From Struthidea cinerea (taxonomy: Eukaryota > Chordata > Aves > Passeriformes > Corcoracidae), in the NCBI GenBank assembly GCA_013397865.1, contig VZTI01005029.1, positions 69,743 through 133,742 of the forward strand: DNA of 64,000 nucleotides. Direction: 5' to 3'. The notes under the pieces were generated by a model. That model did not search any database. It saw only the letters and a program-made list of their open reading frames with translations, and was not told the DNA's origin. A program made the translations under genes and the position numbers. Shown here piece by piece: positions 35,659 to 47,960 of the stretch. How positions within the stretch are numbered: the stretch's first letter is position 1; each line of letters starts with the position of its first letter.

Positions 35659-36473
35659 AATAGCAGGGGCAGCCAGTTGACCAAGCCCCCAGACCAGCAC
35701 TGGGGTCCCACATCCAGCTTTATCTCTTTCTCCTCTGTTATACCACAAGACTGCTCCCATGGAGCAGCCGTCACAGCTGGGAACTGTGTTAATCCACTGA
35801 ATGGACATCACGTTTCACTGACTATCTGGATCCATACATAGCTTAAAATATTTCTGAGGGTGGCTGAAACTTCTGACCATTTGAAAGGGAAAGAACAGTG
35901 AGATTTGAAACGGATTGTTCATACAAAATATAGGAAGACTTGACCTTTTGGTAGCAGGGGGCCTGCAGTGGTGGCGTCTATGAGAAGAGAGGCTGCCCTT
36001 CTGTTGGACAGACCCAGTCCCAACCAGCTCTAACATAGAATTGCTGTTGGTCAAAGCTGAGATTATCAGTGATACTGGTTGTTGCCTCTGTGGTAACATA
36101 TTTATGAAGTTATAAAAAACCCACAAAGCCCCCACAAAACCCCACATATACACAGCAACTGTGAGAAAGGAGTGAAAAAATGTCAGGAAAACATTCTTGC
36201 AGACACCAGGGTCAGAGGAGGAGGAGGTGATCCCCAAGTGCCACAGCAGATTTTCTTGCAACACGAAGAAGGTGAGGCAAGCTGTCTCCCTGCAGCCCTG
36301 AGGATCACATCAGAGTAGATCCATCCTGCAGCCCACGCAGGATTCTATTCCAGAGGAGGTAGATATGCCTTGTGTTATGATCCAGTTATTAAGGGGTGCA
36401 TCTGCCTGAATTAAGGTGCAAACAAGATCATAATTAATAGTATCAATTTTATTTAACAATAAATGTGAGGAAG

Positions 36474-36516
36474 GGAGAGAGAGAGACAGAGAGAGAGAGA
36501 GAAACAGGAAGAAGGG
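36474..36516 (+). repeat. (GA)n microsatellite
   Basis: GAGA-rich tract with one CA and one AA interruption, inside the family B LTR near its AATAAA-bearing end. Confidence 0.88.
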
Positions 36517-36669
36517 CTGTCGCCGCTGGCCCTGGGTCAGTGGCCACCAAAGCGGCATCCGACCCGATCCCGGCCGGGCTCGGCGACAGTGTCTGCGAAC
36601 ACTGCCCTGTGACGTCTGCCCCTCGGCAGTGCGTGGCCAGCCGCCTCCACGTTAGCAGTTGCACGCAGC

Positions 36670-37260
36670 GGGGTGAGACCGGCTAATCGGTCTCCTGAGG
36701 TCCGTTGTCCGGATCACTCAGGCTGCAGGTGGTGTGCAATGTTAAGGCAAGGCGACCCTGGAGGCAAAGAAAGCAAGGGAAGGAGAGCTCTCTCTCTTAC
36801 CAACAGCAACGTTTATTGCCGTGTGGCAAGAGTGTCAGGAGAACTCTAAAGGATTTTAGGTGTGTCCAGGGTTTTTAAGGGAGGAAAAACGAGGGAGGGG
36901 TTTACAACTTGGACCAATGGGGCAGAGGTACAGGGGAGGAACAAGGGTACAAAATCCAATGGGGTAAGACCAGGGGTGTTAACTTGGGAGGAGTCAGGGA
37001 GGAGCCAACTTGACAGACATTCAACAGGGGAACATTCTGGAAGGGGAAAACTGGGCATGTGCACAGGGGAGGAGACTGGAACTGTGACAGGCAGGGTGAA
37101 AGGGAGGAGACTGGGCGGAGACTCTAGACCACAGAGTCTTCAGAGGATGACTGGTCAGCTTCCGATCCTTCCATCCGCCTCAATGCACTCAGTGGTGTTG
37201 GGGGGGGGCGGCCTCTGGAGGAACCAGGAGGATGCCCGACTGGATGCAGGTAAGGAACCC
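36670..37260 (-). mobile_element. Probable third LTR (family C) nested in family B
   Basis: Read on the - strand: 'cttaaaaaccctggacac' (TATA-like), then CGGCAATAAACGTTGCTG near 36812, then a 'gtaagagagagagctctcct' U5-like segment. This resembles the U3-R-U5 order of a retroviral LTR. A different GC-rich block with its own AATAAA-type end lies on the left, and promoter-like sequence lies on the right. I could not define exact ends or a target duplication, so the limits are rough. Confidence 0.5.
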
Positions 37261-38392
37261 TCACCCACAAAGGGCCAGGGAGGAAGAGAAAGAGAGTAAG
37301 AGAGATACATTAAGCAAAAGATATCACCACCACATGAACTTCTGCCGTGTCCTGCTGGCCCTTCTTTACCCTGGTCCGATCGGTGGTAGGGGTCCCAGAG
37401 TTTTCTACTGGAGGTGCCACTTTTATACAGTACAAGTCCCGGGTATCCATGAGGCATAGGTGCTCATAGGTTCCCATAACTTGGGATGGCATTTGTGTAA
37501 GCAGCTGCTTCCTTTTTCACAGTTTGCCAATGGGAATTTTATGTCCAGTGAGGTCACTCAGATCTGCCTCACTAGGCCTGGAATCTTCCTGTTGTTGCTG
37601 TCCGCAGTTGTCACAAGTTTCCAAGTCTGCACAGTGGAATTTTGTTCAGTGTGCTAATTCCAAACCTTCACCTTCATTTAGGTCTGGTATTAACACCTTC
37701 CTGTTTGCCATATGTGCTTAAGTTCCTGTTGTGGTGGATTATCTTACGGGTTTTTCCTTCTTTGACAGTGTTTGAGAGAGTTCGTTGTGCTCTTTCAGTC
37801 CTTACACTTTGACAGAAACTGCAGTCCATAAAGACCCAATCAGCTTGCTTCTGACAGGAGCTGTAGACTTTGGAGAGGAATACTTGCATGAGCAGGCTTT
37901 TTGGCAGGAGCTGTGACCCTGTAGGAGATCAGTCTGATCCTGAAAGACTGAACCCAGTGGAAAGGACCCACACTGGAGCAGTTCATGAAGAACTGTATCC
38001 CATGGAAAGGATCACATGCTGGAGAAGGGGAAGTGTGTGGGGAGGAAGAAGAAGCAGATGTGAACTGGAAGTTGCTCTTATTCCCTGATACTCTGTGTTG
38101 CTTATGGGGGTGAACACAGAAGAGTTGGGAATGAAGGAGAAGAGGTGAGCTTGGGAATAAGGAGAGGTGGGGGAAAGCTTTTATTTTGGTTTCACATTGG
38201 TTTAATTTCTCATACCCTACTCTATTTTTAATTGACAATGAATTAAATTTATTTTACCAAATTTGCATCTGTCATGCCTGTGAGAAATCTCCCTGTCCTT
38301 TTTTGTCTTATTTTCTTCCCCTGTCCTAGTGAGAAGAACTTAGAGAACAGCTTAGTCGGCATCTGGCAGCCAGTCAAGGTTAACCCATCACA

Positions 38393-39050
38393 GTGTCCAT
38401 GTGACAAAGTTGCAAGGGCAATAGTCTGATGTCCAGAGAAGCAACATGTAAGATCTGAATCCCCTGCAAGGAGCAAACCTACCTTAACAGTAAACAGGTC
38501 AGCTGATGGAGGCCTTCCCACAGCAGGGAGTCACACACTGCCACACTTCTGTTTCCTCCTAACATCATCTCCCTGCCTCTGCTACCACAGAGGTGTCCAT
38601 TTGCAATCCAGTGAACACAGTCTTTGCCTGTCCCTCCTGGAGCTTTGAGTTCTCTTGTTTGCATGGGCTCAGAGAAGATCCCGTAAATTTTGTTTACATA
38701 TCCCTCGATGCTCTGCCATCTGCTCTTTTCACAGCCCCTTGCCCTGTTGACAGACCCAGTCCCCAGAGTCAGGGACAGCACCTCCGCCAGCCCCAGCTCT
38801 GTGAGACGCATCAGGCAGCCCTGCAGCCCCAGTTCTGGGTGGCCCGGTCCTCTCTCCAACACAGCTATGCCATACCTGCTGTATTTGCTGCAGTCAGTGG
38901 GGACTGTGCCCAATGACACATCAGCCCTGTTACTGCTCAGTCCTGTGCTTCCTTCAGCAGCATCTCCAGCTCTTTTCCATGCCCACATAGTGATATGTCT
39001 GTTAGCTGCCTCTGTATGCTCTGTTTTTAACACCTTCTTATATCTTAAAT
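38393..39050. other. GC-richer stretch with overlapping open frames, no recognised product
   Basis: A - strand frame covers 38479-39033 (about 184 codons, but the first in-frame ATG is 15 codons in), and two + strand frames of 107 and 145 codons overlap it. None shows a domain, and open frames on both strands suggest low stop density from composition rather than a gene. It adjoins the family A LTR without obvious retroviral motifs. Confidence 0.45.
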
Positions 39051-40695
39051 CAAAGGACTCTCTAAGTCAGATCTGTAAATCTCAAATCTTTGCTACAGTC
39101 TGTGAAAGAGACTATTTTTTACTTTAATACTGAACCCAAGATTCATTCTCCTACTTCTATTTGCATATGTAAGGATGTAAAATGTTTCACTTTGAATGAT
39201 TACACTGTATTGAAATTGGGTTCAGGCTTTCCTGGAGCAATACATTCCCACTTATAAAAATCTATTTGATCCAGTTAATTCTGTATTTAATGCCAGTTCC
39301 CATATTCAAAATATAATCCCCAACGTTTGTAGAAATCACTGTCTCAGGCCATTATAATTTACATGTGCTTTTAGGATATATGGTTTTGTCCCTGATCTGT
39401 ACAAGTTCTGAAATAAATCAGGAGATATACAGCCAATATAAAATAATTCTACTCTTTTGAAAAGAAATTAAAATTACTCCTTTAACACCATGAATACTAT
39501 AACTAGCTTTATATTGCTTGCATTATCATTGCTTCATCATTATTTCTATTACTATTCCTTTTGGTTATACAATGGACGAGGGGAAAATGAAACAGAATGT
39601 CTTATAACCTTACGGCATATTAGTGATTCTTGTACACAATTAATAAACATGTCTCTTAGCACTGGCAATCTCATAGATTTTATATCTATTAAATATGCTT
39701 AGTGGTATTATTACACATATATTTCACAATTTTTTCTACATATATTTAGTAATTTTTTCTTAACTGGTAAGTTAAGCTAAATGAAATATTTTCACATCTT
39801 CCATAGCAATATACTAATTCCACATTTTTTAATATATTTCATGGGACTGTAGTCATTACATCAACATTTATTAAGAGAACATTTCAAAATAGTTTTTTCC
39901 AATACAATTTAAACAAATATAGTGAAAAGGTAAAGTAGGCAATTTTGAAGTATTTTGTTGGGCACTAACCATTTTCTCCTCTGTAAATTATAAACCTTTA
40001 ATCTTGAATTGTACCCAAGCAGCATTTTAAAATGGTGATCCTCAGAGGGAAACATTATAGGTTTCCAGCAATTTTACCTTCTTTTAAAATATGCAGCAGA
40101 TTGAAAAAAAAAAAAATAGAGGAAACTCTCAGAACTTGGATATTTGTCTTCCTAATTTTAGATCAATTATAAGATAAACTGAGGAGTGAAAAGCCTGTTT
40201 ACACACAATGAAGCACGTAAAAGCAGTGTAATCTAAATGGAAGAAATTGATTTTTAGTATTGAATGAACCCATTGATTTTCATTCTGACAAAAGAAATAG
40301 CGTCACTGAATACCGTCAACAGGAAACGAGGTGTCTTCTCTGAAGTATATACTACAATGATCTGATAAACACATAATCTCTTCAACAAGCAGACGCCAAC
40401 ACCTGCACTACTAAAAGAAACCCAAACAGTGTCCCAGTAATTACAATGGACACACCGTACTTCACTACTCACTGCCACCATCATAACTGCACTTTTTTAT
40501 GTTGAGAAGAGAGATAAAGATGATTGAAATGAAGAGCACTTCACATCATGGTGAGCAAATAGTACATTTTTTGTATACAATATAGTCAATGATTTATTTG
40601 TTGTAGGTTTTTGGAGTTTTTTTTTATTATTTTTAATTATTTAGTTCTGTCAGGTGAGAAGATTTTCCAGAAGTCTATAACATAGTTTTTGGAGC

Positions 40696-40761
40696 AGCAA
40701 ATGCATTTGACTAATTTAGGAGCAGTGTAGCAAATGCATTTGACAAATTTAGGACCAGTGT
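40696..40761 (+). repeat. 33-bp tandem duplication, two units
   Basis: Unit 1 is 40696-40728 and unit 2 is 40729-40761. They differ at two positions only. Each contains AAATGCATTTGAC, with the palindromic core AAATGCATTT. Confidence 0.95.
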
Positions 40762-43700
40762 AAGGTAGCTAACACCTACAAAGACTAATGCTGTCACAAA
40801 AGGAAGCTGTCAACTTTTAGAAGACCTAAGAAGTGCCGTCAAACATTGTGCTGTGTTATCATCGTGTTAGTTTTGGTATTTGTTTGACAATATGTAGATG
40901 TCTAAGTCAGTTTTGTCCTTAGCAGGAGTTTGAGGTGATGGTCCTTCTTTCATACTTTTTTTATATATCCCCCTTGTTACAGCACTCGTGTGTTGGTTTG
41001 ATGATTACTGCACTGTGTTAAGAGCCTCAGGAGACAACTGGCAAACAGGTGTTGCAAACATCTTTGAGTCTTATTTGAGGAAGCAGCATTGCTTTATTTA
41101 AATATTCTGTTATTCTTTTAATGAAAAGCTCAAGGTGGCAGTCATACTCCGAAACAGTCCTTGTGAACCCACTTCACCGCCATGATAAAAAATTTGCCTT
41201 TTAGCATTTCTTTCTTCTGAGATATATAAAACAAGATCTAATGTCCTTGTTAGATTGCTAGTTCTGACCTTGTTAACAACACTCTTCATGAGTAAAAAGA
41301 AAAGAGGCACTTCATGAGTAAAAAATAAGCACTTTTTAGAGACGCTCTAGCTGTCATTATTAGGCTTAATATACAAATGCAATAACAAAAAAATCAACTA
41401 ACAAACCATAAAAAGAAAAGAAACATCACTCTCCAAAAAGAAAACACAGCCCCAGAACATAGTGTGATCCATCTACCAAAATACATATAATTTCCATGGC
41501 TACCAAATGAGATGGAAACTATGGGGGTTTTGTCATGACTTGAGGTGTTTTAACTGTACACAGGGTAGATTTTTAGTTGTTTTTGTTTATTTCAGGATCA
41601 TCAGCAATATGCATCTTCTTAAATTTAAATGCAGGTTAGAATGTAATTAGTCACAAGGGGTTTTTTTTTCACATTGGATATTTTGTGAAGATTTGTTGTC
41701 TCTTTTTTATGTAGACATATGATCTTTCACAAGCATGAAATTACACCTAATGATATGTTTACATAATAAAATCTCCAGTTTTTTCCCTATGTTGACCAGA
41801 AAACAGTAGAAAGGTCAAACAAGTTTCCAGTTGTCAATTTCAAAAAACAAACTGAAGTTCAGTTCCTTAAAAGCTGAGTAAGTAGGGATGCCCCAATCCC
41901 AAAAAGGATATGCTATTTTTTATATATATATATTAAAACTGTAGATGAAATAGCTGTAAAAGTATTATAGTTAGGGATGCAGGAAATTAACAGTGATTTA
42001 GCAAGGTTAACACAGGTCCTTTAAACAGATCAGGATTATTTTGTCAGCTTTTTGTTATCTGACCAGGAATCAGTGAAAAGGTCATAGTCTGTGACCTGCA
42101 CATTTTATGGCTATTTAGTGAAATAACAGTATTTTAAAACAAGCAAACAACATCCTGCCACTCTCCCCCACCCCCAACCCTGAATGGGATGAATTTCTGT
42201 TCAAGTTGGAGTCATTCCCTGTCAGAGGTTTCTTCTAAAACTGACCTGAAGAGATAGCAAGGTTTCTAGTGTCTATTCCACTACATTTAGTCCCTTCCAC
42301 AAATAATCCTGGGTTCAATTTCACTTAAATTAGGTCACAGTTTCTCTAATAGTCTTGTCTTTTATTTTAATTTCTTATAATTTCAATTTTAAGCTCATAA
42401 TATCCTCAAATAGATAACGAGCTACCATTAGAGAAATGGTCAAGGCCCAATGCATATTTTATGAATGAAGGATTGCTTTTCCTAGCCTGTGATCATTAAA
42501 TGGATATGCATACAATTTTAGTTGTGAACCTTCAATACCCATATAAAAAGTAAGGGAACTATTACAGTAATAATTTGATACCAGTTTCATTATAAATTTT
42601 AAATTATTATTAGATCGCTATTATCACTAATGGATTTAGATTATCCACTACCAAGTTTGAGCCCAAATATGAGGTGCTGCACAAAATATCTAAGTGCCAT
42701 TAAGTACAAAAATAAACACATAAAATTAGAGATTTAATCAATTGAAATAGACTCTGTAGACATTTGGAGGGAAATTCTGTGGGCCTCGGTTCCTAGGGAC
42801 CTAGATTAATATCTGTACGTGGTGCTGTACAGTGTTACCCTAACGGAGCTACTATTTAAAGGATAGCTCAGTAATATCCATTATGGTATTCTCACAGCAT
42901 TTGATCCAATGTATTTGCAGTCAGACAAACTAGTCAACTTTCTGGCTTCTAGGAAATCCTCAGAAAATAACCTAAAATCTTAGAAATAAAAGTGAATGGT
43001 CTTTTGATGGCATGACATACTCTGTTGCACCAGGTAGGAAGGCAAGTCATTGCTAATGTAGAATGCTTTCCACTCCCAGATCTGCTAAAACCAACAAGAC
43101 TGGCAAAATTTTCAGTATTCTTAATTTTCCATGGTTGTTTAGGAAAACCCTTTCCTTACCTTGGGATTTATTTTCATCATTCTTTATAATTTCCTTGATA
43201 TTATTGCCTGGTGTTGAAATGAATTATTTTCCAATGGACTGTATGGCATCAGTGTTTTAAAGAGCTCTGGATCATAACCTTGATACAAAATGTGGAATTG
43301 ACCTCTGTGAAAATATATTGTGTTTAGTTCTTTGGTTTCTTGTAAGGATAGGGATCAGATATTCAAGATTAGTTTCAGGTTCAGGCTTTTTCAGTATCAA
43401 ATGCAAAATCAGGAAATATATAGAGAAATAAATTTTAACATAAAAGATTAATCATAGAATCTGTGACATATTTATGTTAAATAGATATGAGTTTCAGATG
43501 AACAAAAGAACTAAAGGGATTGTCTTACTTCTGTTGAGTACAAGTCCATGCCAAGGCAGGGGGGAGGGGGCAGGGAAGGGAAGACTTGAATTTAATTTGA
43601 ATATAAACTAATGCCCTTGTTCAGCTTCATTTAAAATCAGTTAGCATTTCCAGCTCCCAACTTTAACAGAATGTCAATAATTCATTAAAATTAAATTACA

Positions 43701-44262
43701 ATCACAATATTTTAATTTAGGCGAAGTAAGGGAATAAACACACAATCTGTTAATCAAAACTAACTCTCCTTTCTTTTGCAAAATTCTCCACATGAACAAA
43801 ATTAAAAAAAAAAAAATGTAATGTGTATAAGAATTTTGGAAATTTTCCAAATACTAGCAGTTCGTGCTACATTTACCAGTTTCAGATATGGCAGGTGGCA
43901 AGAATATTTTCTTAGACTTTTCAAACAATTATTCAATTATAAAATTTATCTGATTTCTACTAGCTTAATGTCCAATTTAACTCATAGTTATATGGGTGCC
44001 TCTGAAACCCACATAATAGAGGTTAAATAATAATTCTACCTAATGAAATTCCAATTTTTCTGTATAATATATTGTCGATACACTTTTTTACGGTGAAGAA
44101 ATCCTAGGGGGTTTTGTTTGTTTGCATGTTCATTTGTCTATTTTTTCAGATACTTTCTACAAGAGAGTGAGAGTAGTTGATCCATACTGCAGAATTCTGC
44201 ACATGCTTCAGAATACAGAGTTCTACATTAACACATAGACTGTGAATTTATCATTACACTAT

Positions 44263-44272
44263 ATTGCGCAAT
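44263..44272. promoter_or_regulatory. Palindromic C/EBP-type site ATTGCGCAAT
   Basis: ATTGCGCAAT is a perfect 10-bp palindrome matching the C/EBP consensus. It sits in a TAAT- and ATGC-rich stretch ('ttcaattattagcatatgct'), the kind of cluster seen in enhancers. Binding is unproven, and one site can occur by chance. Confidence 0.3.
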
Positions 44273-44632
44273 TCAATTATTAGCATATGCTGTAAAATAA
44301 ACCTCACAAATAAAACAAAACATTTAGTGGTAAAAACATGAGATGCTGGAGCTAGTGTTGTGCAGCTTCTCATTTGAAAGCTCCAAATTCCTATTGTGAA
44401 GTCACTGAGACTCTGCAATCACTACAGTATGAAGGCTTGTGCTATGTGGAGACTTTTTATCCAAGTTGGCAATAAGCACATCATTCATAAACTATTGCAG
44501 GCAGCAGAATTGTTCCTGTTACTTAAAAAAAAAATTTCCATCATTTCTTCAAAGGGTTTTCATTTTTGGAAAGGAACAGGTTTAAAAAAAAAATCAGTTG
44601 CAAGCACAAAAAACCCCCACACTTCTTCATTT

Positions 44633-44652
44633 AAAAAAAAAAAAAAAAAAAA
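44633..44652 (+). repeat. Poly(A) run of 20
   Basis: Twenty consecutive A residues. The 200 bp upstream holds other A and T runs but no recognisable mRNA copy, so I call it simple sequence rather than a retrocopy tail. Confidence 0.9.
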
Positions 44653-46376
44653 TTGGGCTATCTTGTCCATTACCATGGGAAATAACCACAATTAAACTAC
44701 AGGGAAATTGTTTAAGTATGGAACAATTGATCTGGCAAGTTTGTTACTGTGATTCAGTCTGCCAGAAAGGGAGTTCTTAAATGTAAAATACTAGAATAAC
44801 AAGGACAGAGGGAGAAGAGAAAAGAAGAAAGCAGATAATTAGAAGTCTAGCCATTTTGAAGAAAGGAGACGTATTTTAGATGCTCCCCACTAAGTGAAAT
44901 TCATTAACAAACATATATTCTGTGAGCCTTAAATATGTGAGCTAAGAATACAACTGGTTTGATCTTTCCTAAAAGAATGATTCATCATACATGTAGAGAT
45001 AGTCTTGATCTTATAAGACTGTGGACTCCTTTGAAGGTTTCCATTGCTGCTAAGGATTATCTAAGAGTCTGAGCCATGAAAGATACAATACACACGAGTG
45101 CACATCTACTTACATACACATACCTTCATTTGATTTAAGGTGCTTGAACCTGTAAGTGTAAACTCCTGTGAAAAGCTTTAATGGCTCGTGTGAGACTGAC
45201 CGTCATTTTTCTCTGTTGAGAAACTGACAGTGCTACTTGACTTCTGTCAAATAACTTGATTGCAGAATTGCTCTCAAAGATGATTAAAGGTTTGTGAGCT
45301 AAAATAAAGTTGATTTTTTTTTTTCTTCTGAGACACAGTTTAGAGAGGGATTATTGTGAAAAAAATTGAGACATAGGTTAAAAGAAAAATTAGGCATCTT
45401 TTGTATGGCATATATAATAGAAATCCACAGCACTGGCACAGTGCTAGCAGTTAATTTAGACCATAGTTATGTACATTAAGATGTACCAGTTTATCTGAAA
45501 AAAAAATTCCACCTTTTTTTTGTCTGGTTGTTTGTTTATTTGTTTTACCAAATAAATTTGGGTTTGAAATGAAAACAGACTAGATGGAGAAAGTGTACCA
45601 AAGATATAAAGTATTTTATAACATACTTAAAAAGCTATCTTGTGCATTTATATATTATAAGTTAAAAATTCAACTTCTGGTCCTTATTGAAGCTAAAAAT
45701 GTATTATTTGTTACCTGTGGGTAATGCATTTTATGTAAGAATATTCACAAAAGACTTCTCATGTATTAACATGTAACTTACATTACTAATATAAGATTTT
45801 TAGAATTTACCTCTACTTCTACTTATTCATCAAATATAGATCAAAAAAGCTCTTACTCCTTTTACTTAATTGTGTATAGTCCACCTGAATTAAACAGGAA
45901 CAGTCACATAAATAAAGTTGTACATATGTATGCTTACATAGAATTGAAGCAATGTTCAATTACAGATTTTAAAAATTTTTATTACTAGTTTAATTATCTT
46001 ATTTAAAAGTTATTTTCCCAAGAAGTTAATGCCACCCATTTGATATGTTATCAAGCTTCTTTTGGCCTACCAAATACCTTCATAGTGCTTTAGACAGCGG
46101 TTGCAGGGTGGGGGAGGGGGCACAGTTGTTTTAGTTGGGGTTTCATGATTTGATTCAGTTTCTTTTGATTTGGGTTTTCTCTATTTTCCCTGGAAATAGC
46201 AGATCTTAAATTATAACTTTTTTCTTGGCAATAATATGATGGCCCATATTTTGATATTACTTTGCATATCAAATAACCTGCCCAATGCCCTTCAGAGGAA
46301 TTCCATTAATTGGAAAGATTGCGTCACCTAAATCTCAGGCTAAAACAGTCTCATGCTGCTATGACAAGTCATAACA

Positions 46377-46470
46377 CAGAATCATAGAATGGTGTGGGTT
46401 GGAGGGGACCCGAGAGATCATCTAGTTCCAACTCACAGCTTGTCCACCATGTCCACCATGGACAAGGACA
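46377..46470 (-). mobile_element. CR1 LINE 3' terminus (reverse), short
   Basis: The + strand starts 'cagaatcatagaatggtgtg', then 'ggttggaggggacccgagag' and 'atcatctagttccaactcac'. This is the reverse complement of the last ~60-90 bp of CR1. A small local rearrangement follows at 46439-46466: GTCCACCAT occurs twice and CTTGTCCA pairs with TGGACAAG. Confidence 0.88.
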
Positions 46471-47817
46471 CAATCACAACCTACATCTCAACCTAAATCA
46501 CAAAATTCTTCAGGGAAACCATGTAGGAATATATCTAACATACACCATGCCATCACAATAATTATAAAAGATAAACACAGATTTTGTATTAGTATCTTTT
46601 CTAAAAAGCAGATTTAATTAAAAAATACTTTCTCTGTTTTTTTTCCCATTTTAAAAACATATTTAAGCAGTAGAATTGCAGGTATCTATGTCATCGATGG
46701 TTTAATGTGCTAGCTGCGAATAATTTACCTAAATATGGTGAGAGATGAAAGCAACATGCTTGCACTCTTGGATCCACATCATGTTGTATTCTGCTAGTGT
46801 CAGCCTCTAGGTTCTCCTTGCCAAGAGCAATTCTTTCTTTTTCTTTTTTCTTTCCTTTTTTTCCCCCTTTGGTTTAAGAACATGGGTAGTACAAGCTATC
46901 AATTCTTCACAGGTACTGAGCAAACTGCCTCTAAAATGTTCTTTTAATAACTTCTTCAGGGAAAATAGCCTTTCAGTCAAGGATACCTCTAATTGTGTTG
47001 GATTTACTTGACATTTTCCTAGGATCTTAAGAAGTGATGAGGAAACTGAATTTGACAGTAAAGTGAAATTTTTGACATTCACTTGGTCTCTAGTGAAGTT
47101 AAAAGACTGCTGTTAAAGAACTACTACCTCCCAGGATGCTGCAATTATTTTTCTCAACATTTTTTATTTGCGGAATAAGAGATGCAGAGATCCTTCTCTT
47201 ACAAAGCTTCTAGCAACAAATTGTTCCTTTTTATTACAGAGAGGAATCATAAGTAACACAGACCAGACAATGGGAAGATGAGACATTGCTGAATTGCTGA
47301 AGCAAATGAATAGAATTAATCTTGAAATTATTCTCTGAAGGGAACAATCAGGTAACTTTTGAACAAGCATCTGTTTCAAAGTATGCAGTTTCTTGTAAAA
47401 TTGTGTAATTTATACAGTATTCCAAATTGCTTTTTCCAGTCTACTTTAAAGTTCAAGGTTGCAGGACTAATATGCAAGGAGAAATTCTTGTCACTGCTTG
47501 GTTTGAGATTCATTCTGTGGCACACAAGCACAGATTTAAGACAGAATTTAATGTAAAGTCAGGTCACTTTTATTCAAAGTTATAAAACCCGTTATCAAAC
47601 TGGTTATCAAGCCACTATTTTCATTTTCAATAAAGGCAAATGAGAAATTACTCATAGATTTTATTTCTCCAATTACTTCCAATCCTACTGTTTTTCTTCC
47701 ATTTTTCATCATTGTCTTGGGGTATGACAGGAACATTCATATAGATGACTCATAGACCTAAGAGTCAAAATTATTTTAACCGTGTAGCTGTGTAAGATGT
47801 TTCCTCAAAAGTAAGTT
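46471..47817. other. Unique AT-rich non-coding tract
   Basis: Nothing was recognised. A T/C-rich stretch at about 46830-46870 underlies a lysine-rich - strand frame, which I regard as spurious. Confidence 0.6.
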
Positions 47818-47960
47818 TATGCACAAACCACGTCAGAGGAGTTACATTTATGGGGCTTCTCCCCACTGTGCACGTTCAGATGGTCCTGTACAGCACATTT
47901 CTGAGAGAACTTTTTCTGACATATCTTATACTGGAATGGTTTGATGTCTGCATGCACTTT
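47818..47960 (-). pseudogene. C2H2 zinc-finger gene fragment (decayed)
   Basis: On the - strand, reading down from about 47960, the frame gives the end of one finger, a degenerate linker, then FQYKICQKKFSQKCAVQDH (one C2H2 finger), LNVH and a TGEKP-like linker SGEKPHKCN, then a stop at 47818-47820. Spacing fits C-x2-C-x12-H-x3-H, but the first zinc-ligand Cys is Tyr (TAT, one step from TGT). A TAA lies about six codons upstream of the first linker, and the preceding His is lost. This is a dead fragment of a multi-finger protein of the DNA-binding C2H2 class, either retrocopied or left from an old duplication. I cannot name the parent gene. Confidence 0.8.

Larger units (their letters stand above)
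36373..37806 (-). mobile_element. LTR insertion (family B) inside family A LTR, itself composite
   Basis: The block starts TGTTATGATCC and ends TCCTTACA. Its flanks CCTTG (36368-36372) and CTTTG (37807-37811) form a 5-bp target duplication with one mismatch, and the family A sequence reads continuously across the gap. On the - strand the 3' end has AAATAAAATTGATAC near 36446 and finishes CATAACA. At about 1.43 kb it is long for one LTR. The middle (about 36670-37260) holds a separate LTR-like unit with its own CAATAAACG signal, so a third element probably nested here. No retroviral gene was recognised. Confidence 0.72.
35916..38392 (-). mobile_element. Endogenous retrovirus LTR (family A, copy 3), interrupted by a later LTR
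   Basis: The LTR's 3' part lies at about 35916-36372 and its 5' part at 37807-38392, ending 'ttaacccatcaca', which read on the - strand is a TGTGATGGGTTAA start. The left part repeats motifs of the copies at 7.3 and 15.3 kb ('tttggtagcagggggcctgc', 'gattatcagtgatactggt'). Past the insertion it resumes with a 'gaaactgcagtcc' unit, then 'gaactgtatcccatgg' units, and an AT-rich part with 'aattaaatttattttaccaa', whose - strand reading holds an AATAAA. Without the insertion it would be about 1.04 kb, a full-length solo LTR. No viral genes are present. Confidence 0.8.
39051..46376. other. Long unique AT-rich non-coding tract
   Basis: No mobile element or exon was recognised. It holds a 33-bp tandem duplication (40696-40761), a short (TA)n at about 41918-41934, a duplicated CTTCATGAGTAAAAA near 41286 and 41310, and A runs at 43804-43815 and 44633-44652. 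Confidence 0.65.

Noticed and set aside
36862..37299. 145-codon Gly/Arg/Glu-rich frame
   Set aside because: It lies in the nested LTR block, with purine-rich sequence and no retroviral domain.
44633..44652. Poly(A) tail of a processed retrocopy
   Set aside because: No mRNA-like sequence or target duplication precedes it; neighbouring A/T runs suggest simple sequence.
46807..47082. 91-codon - strand frame with a lysine-rich tail
   Set aside because: The lysine run comes from a T/C-rich tract and the rest shows no motif.
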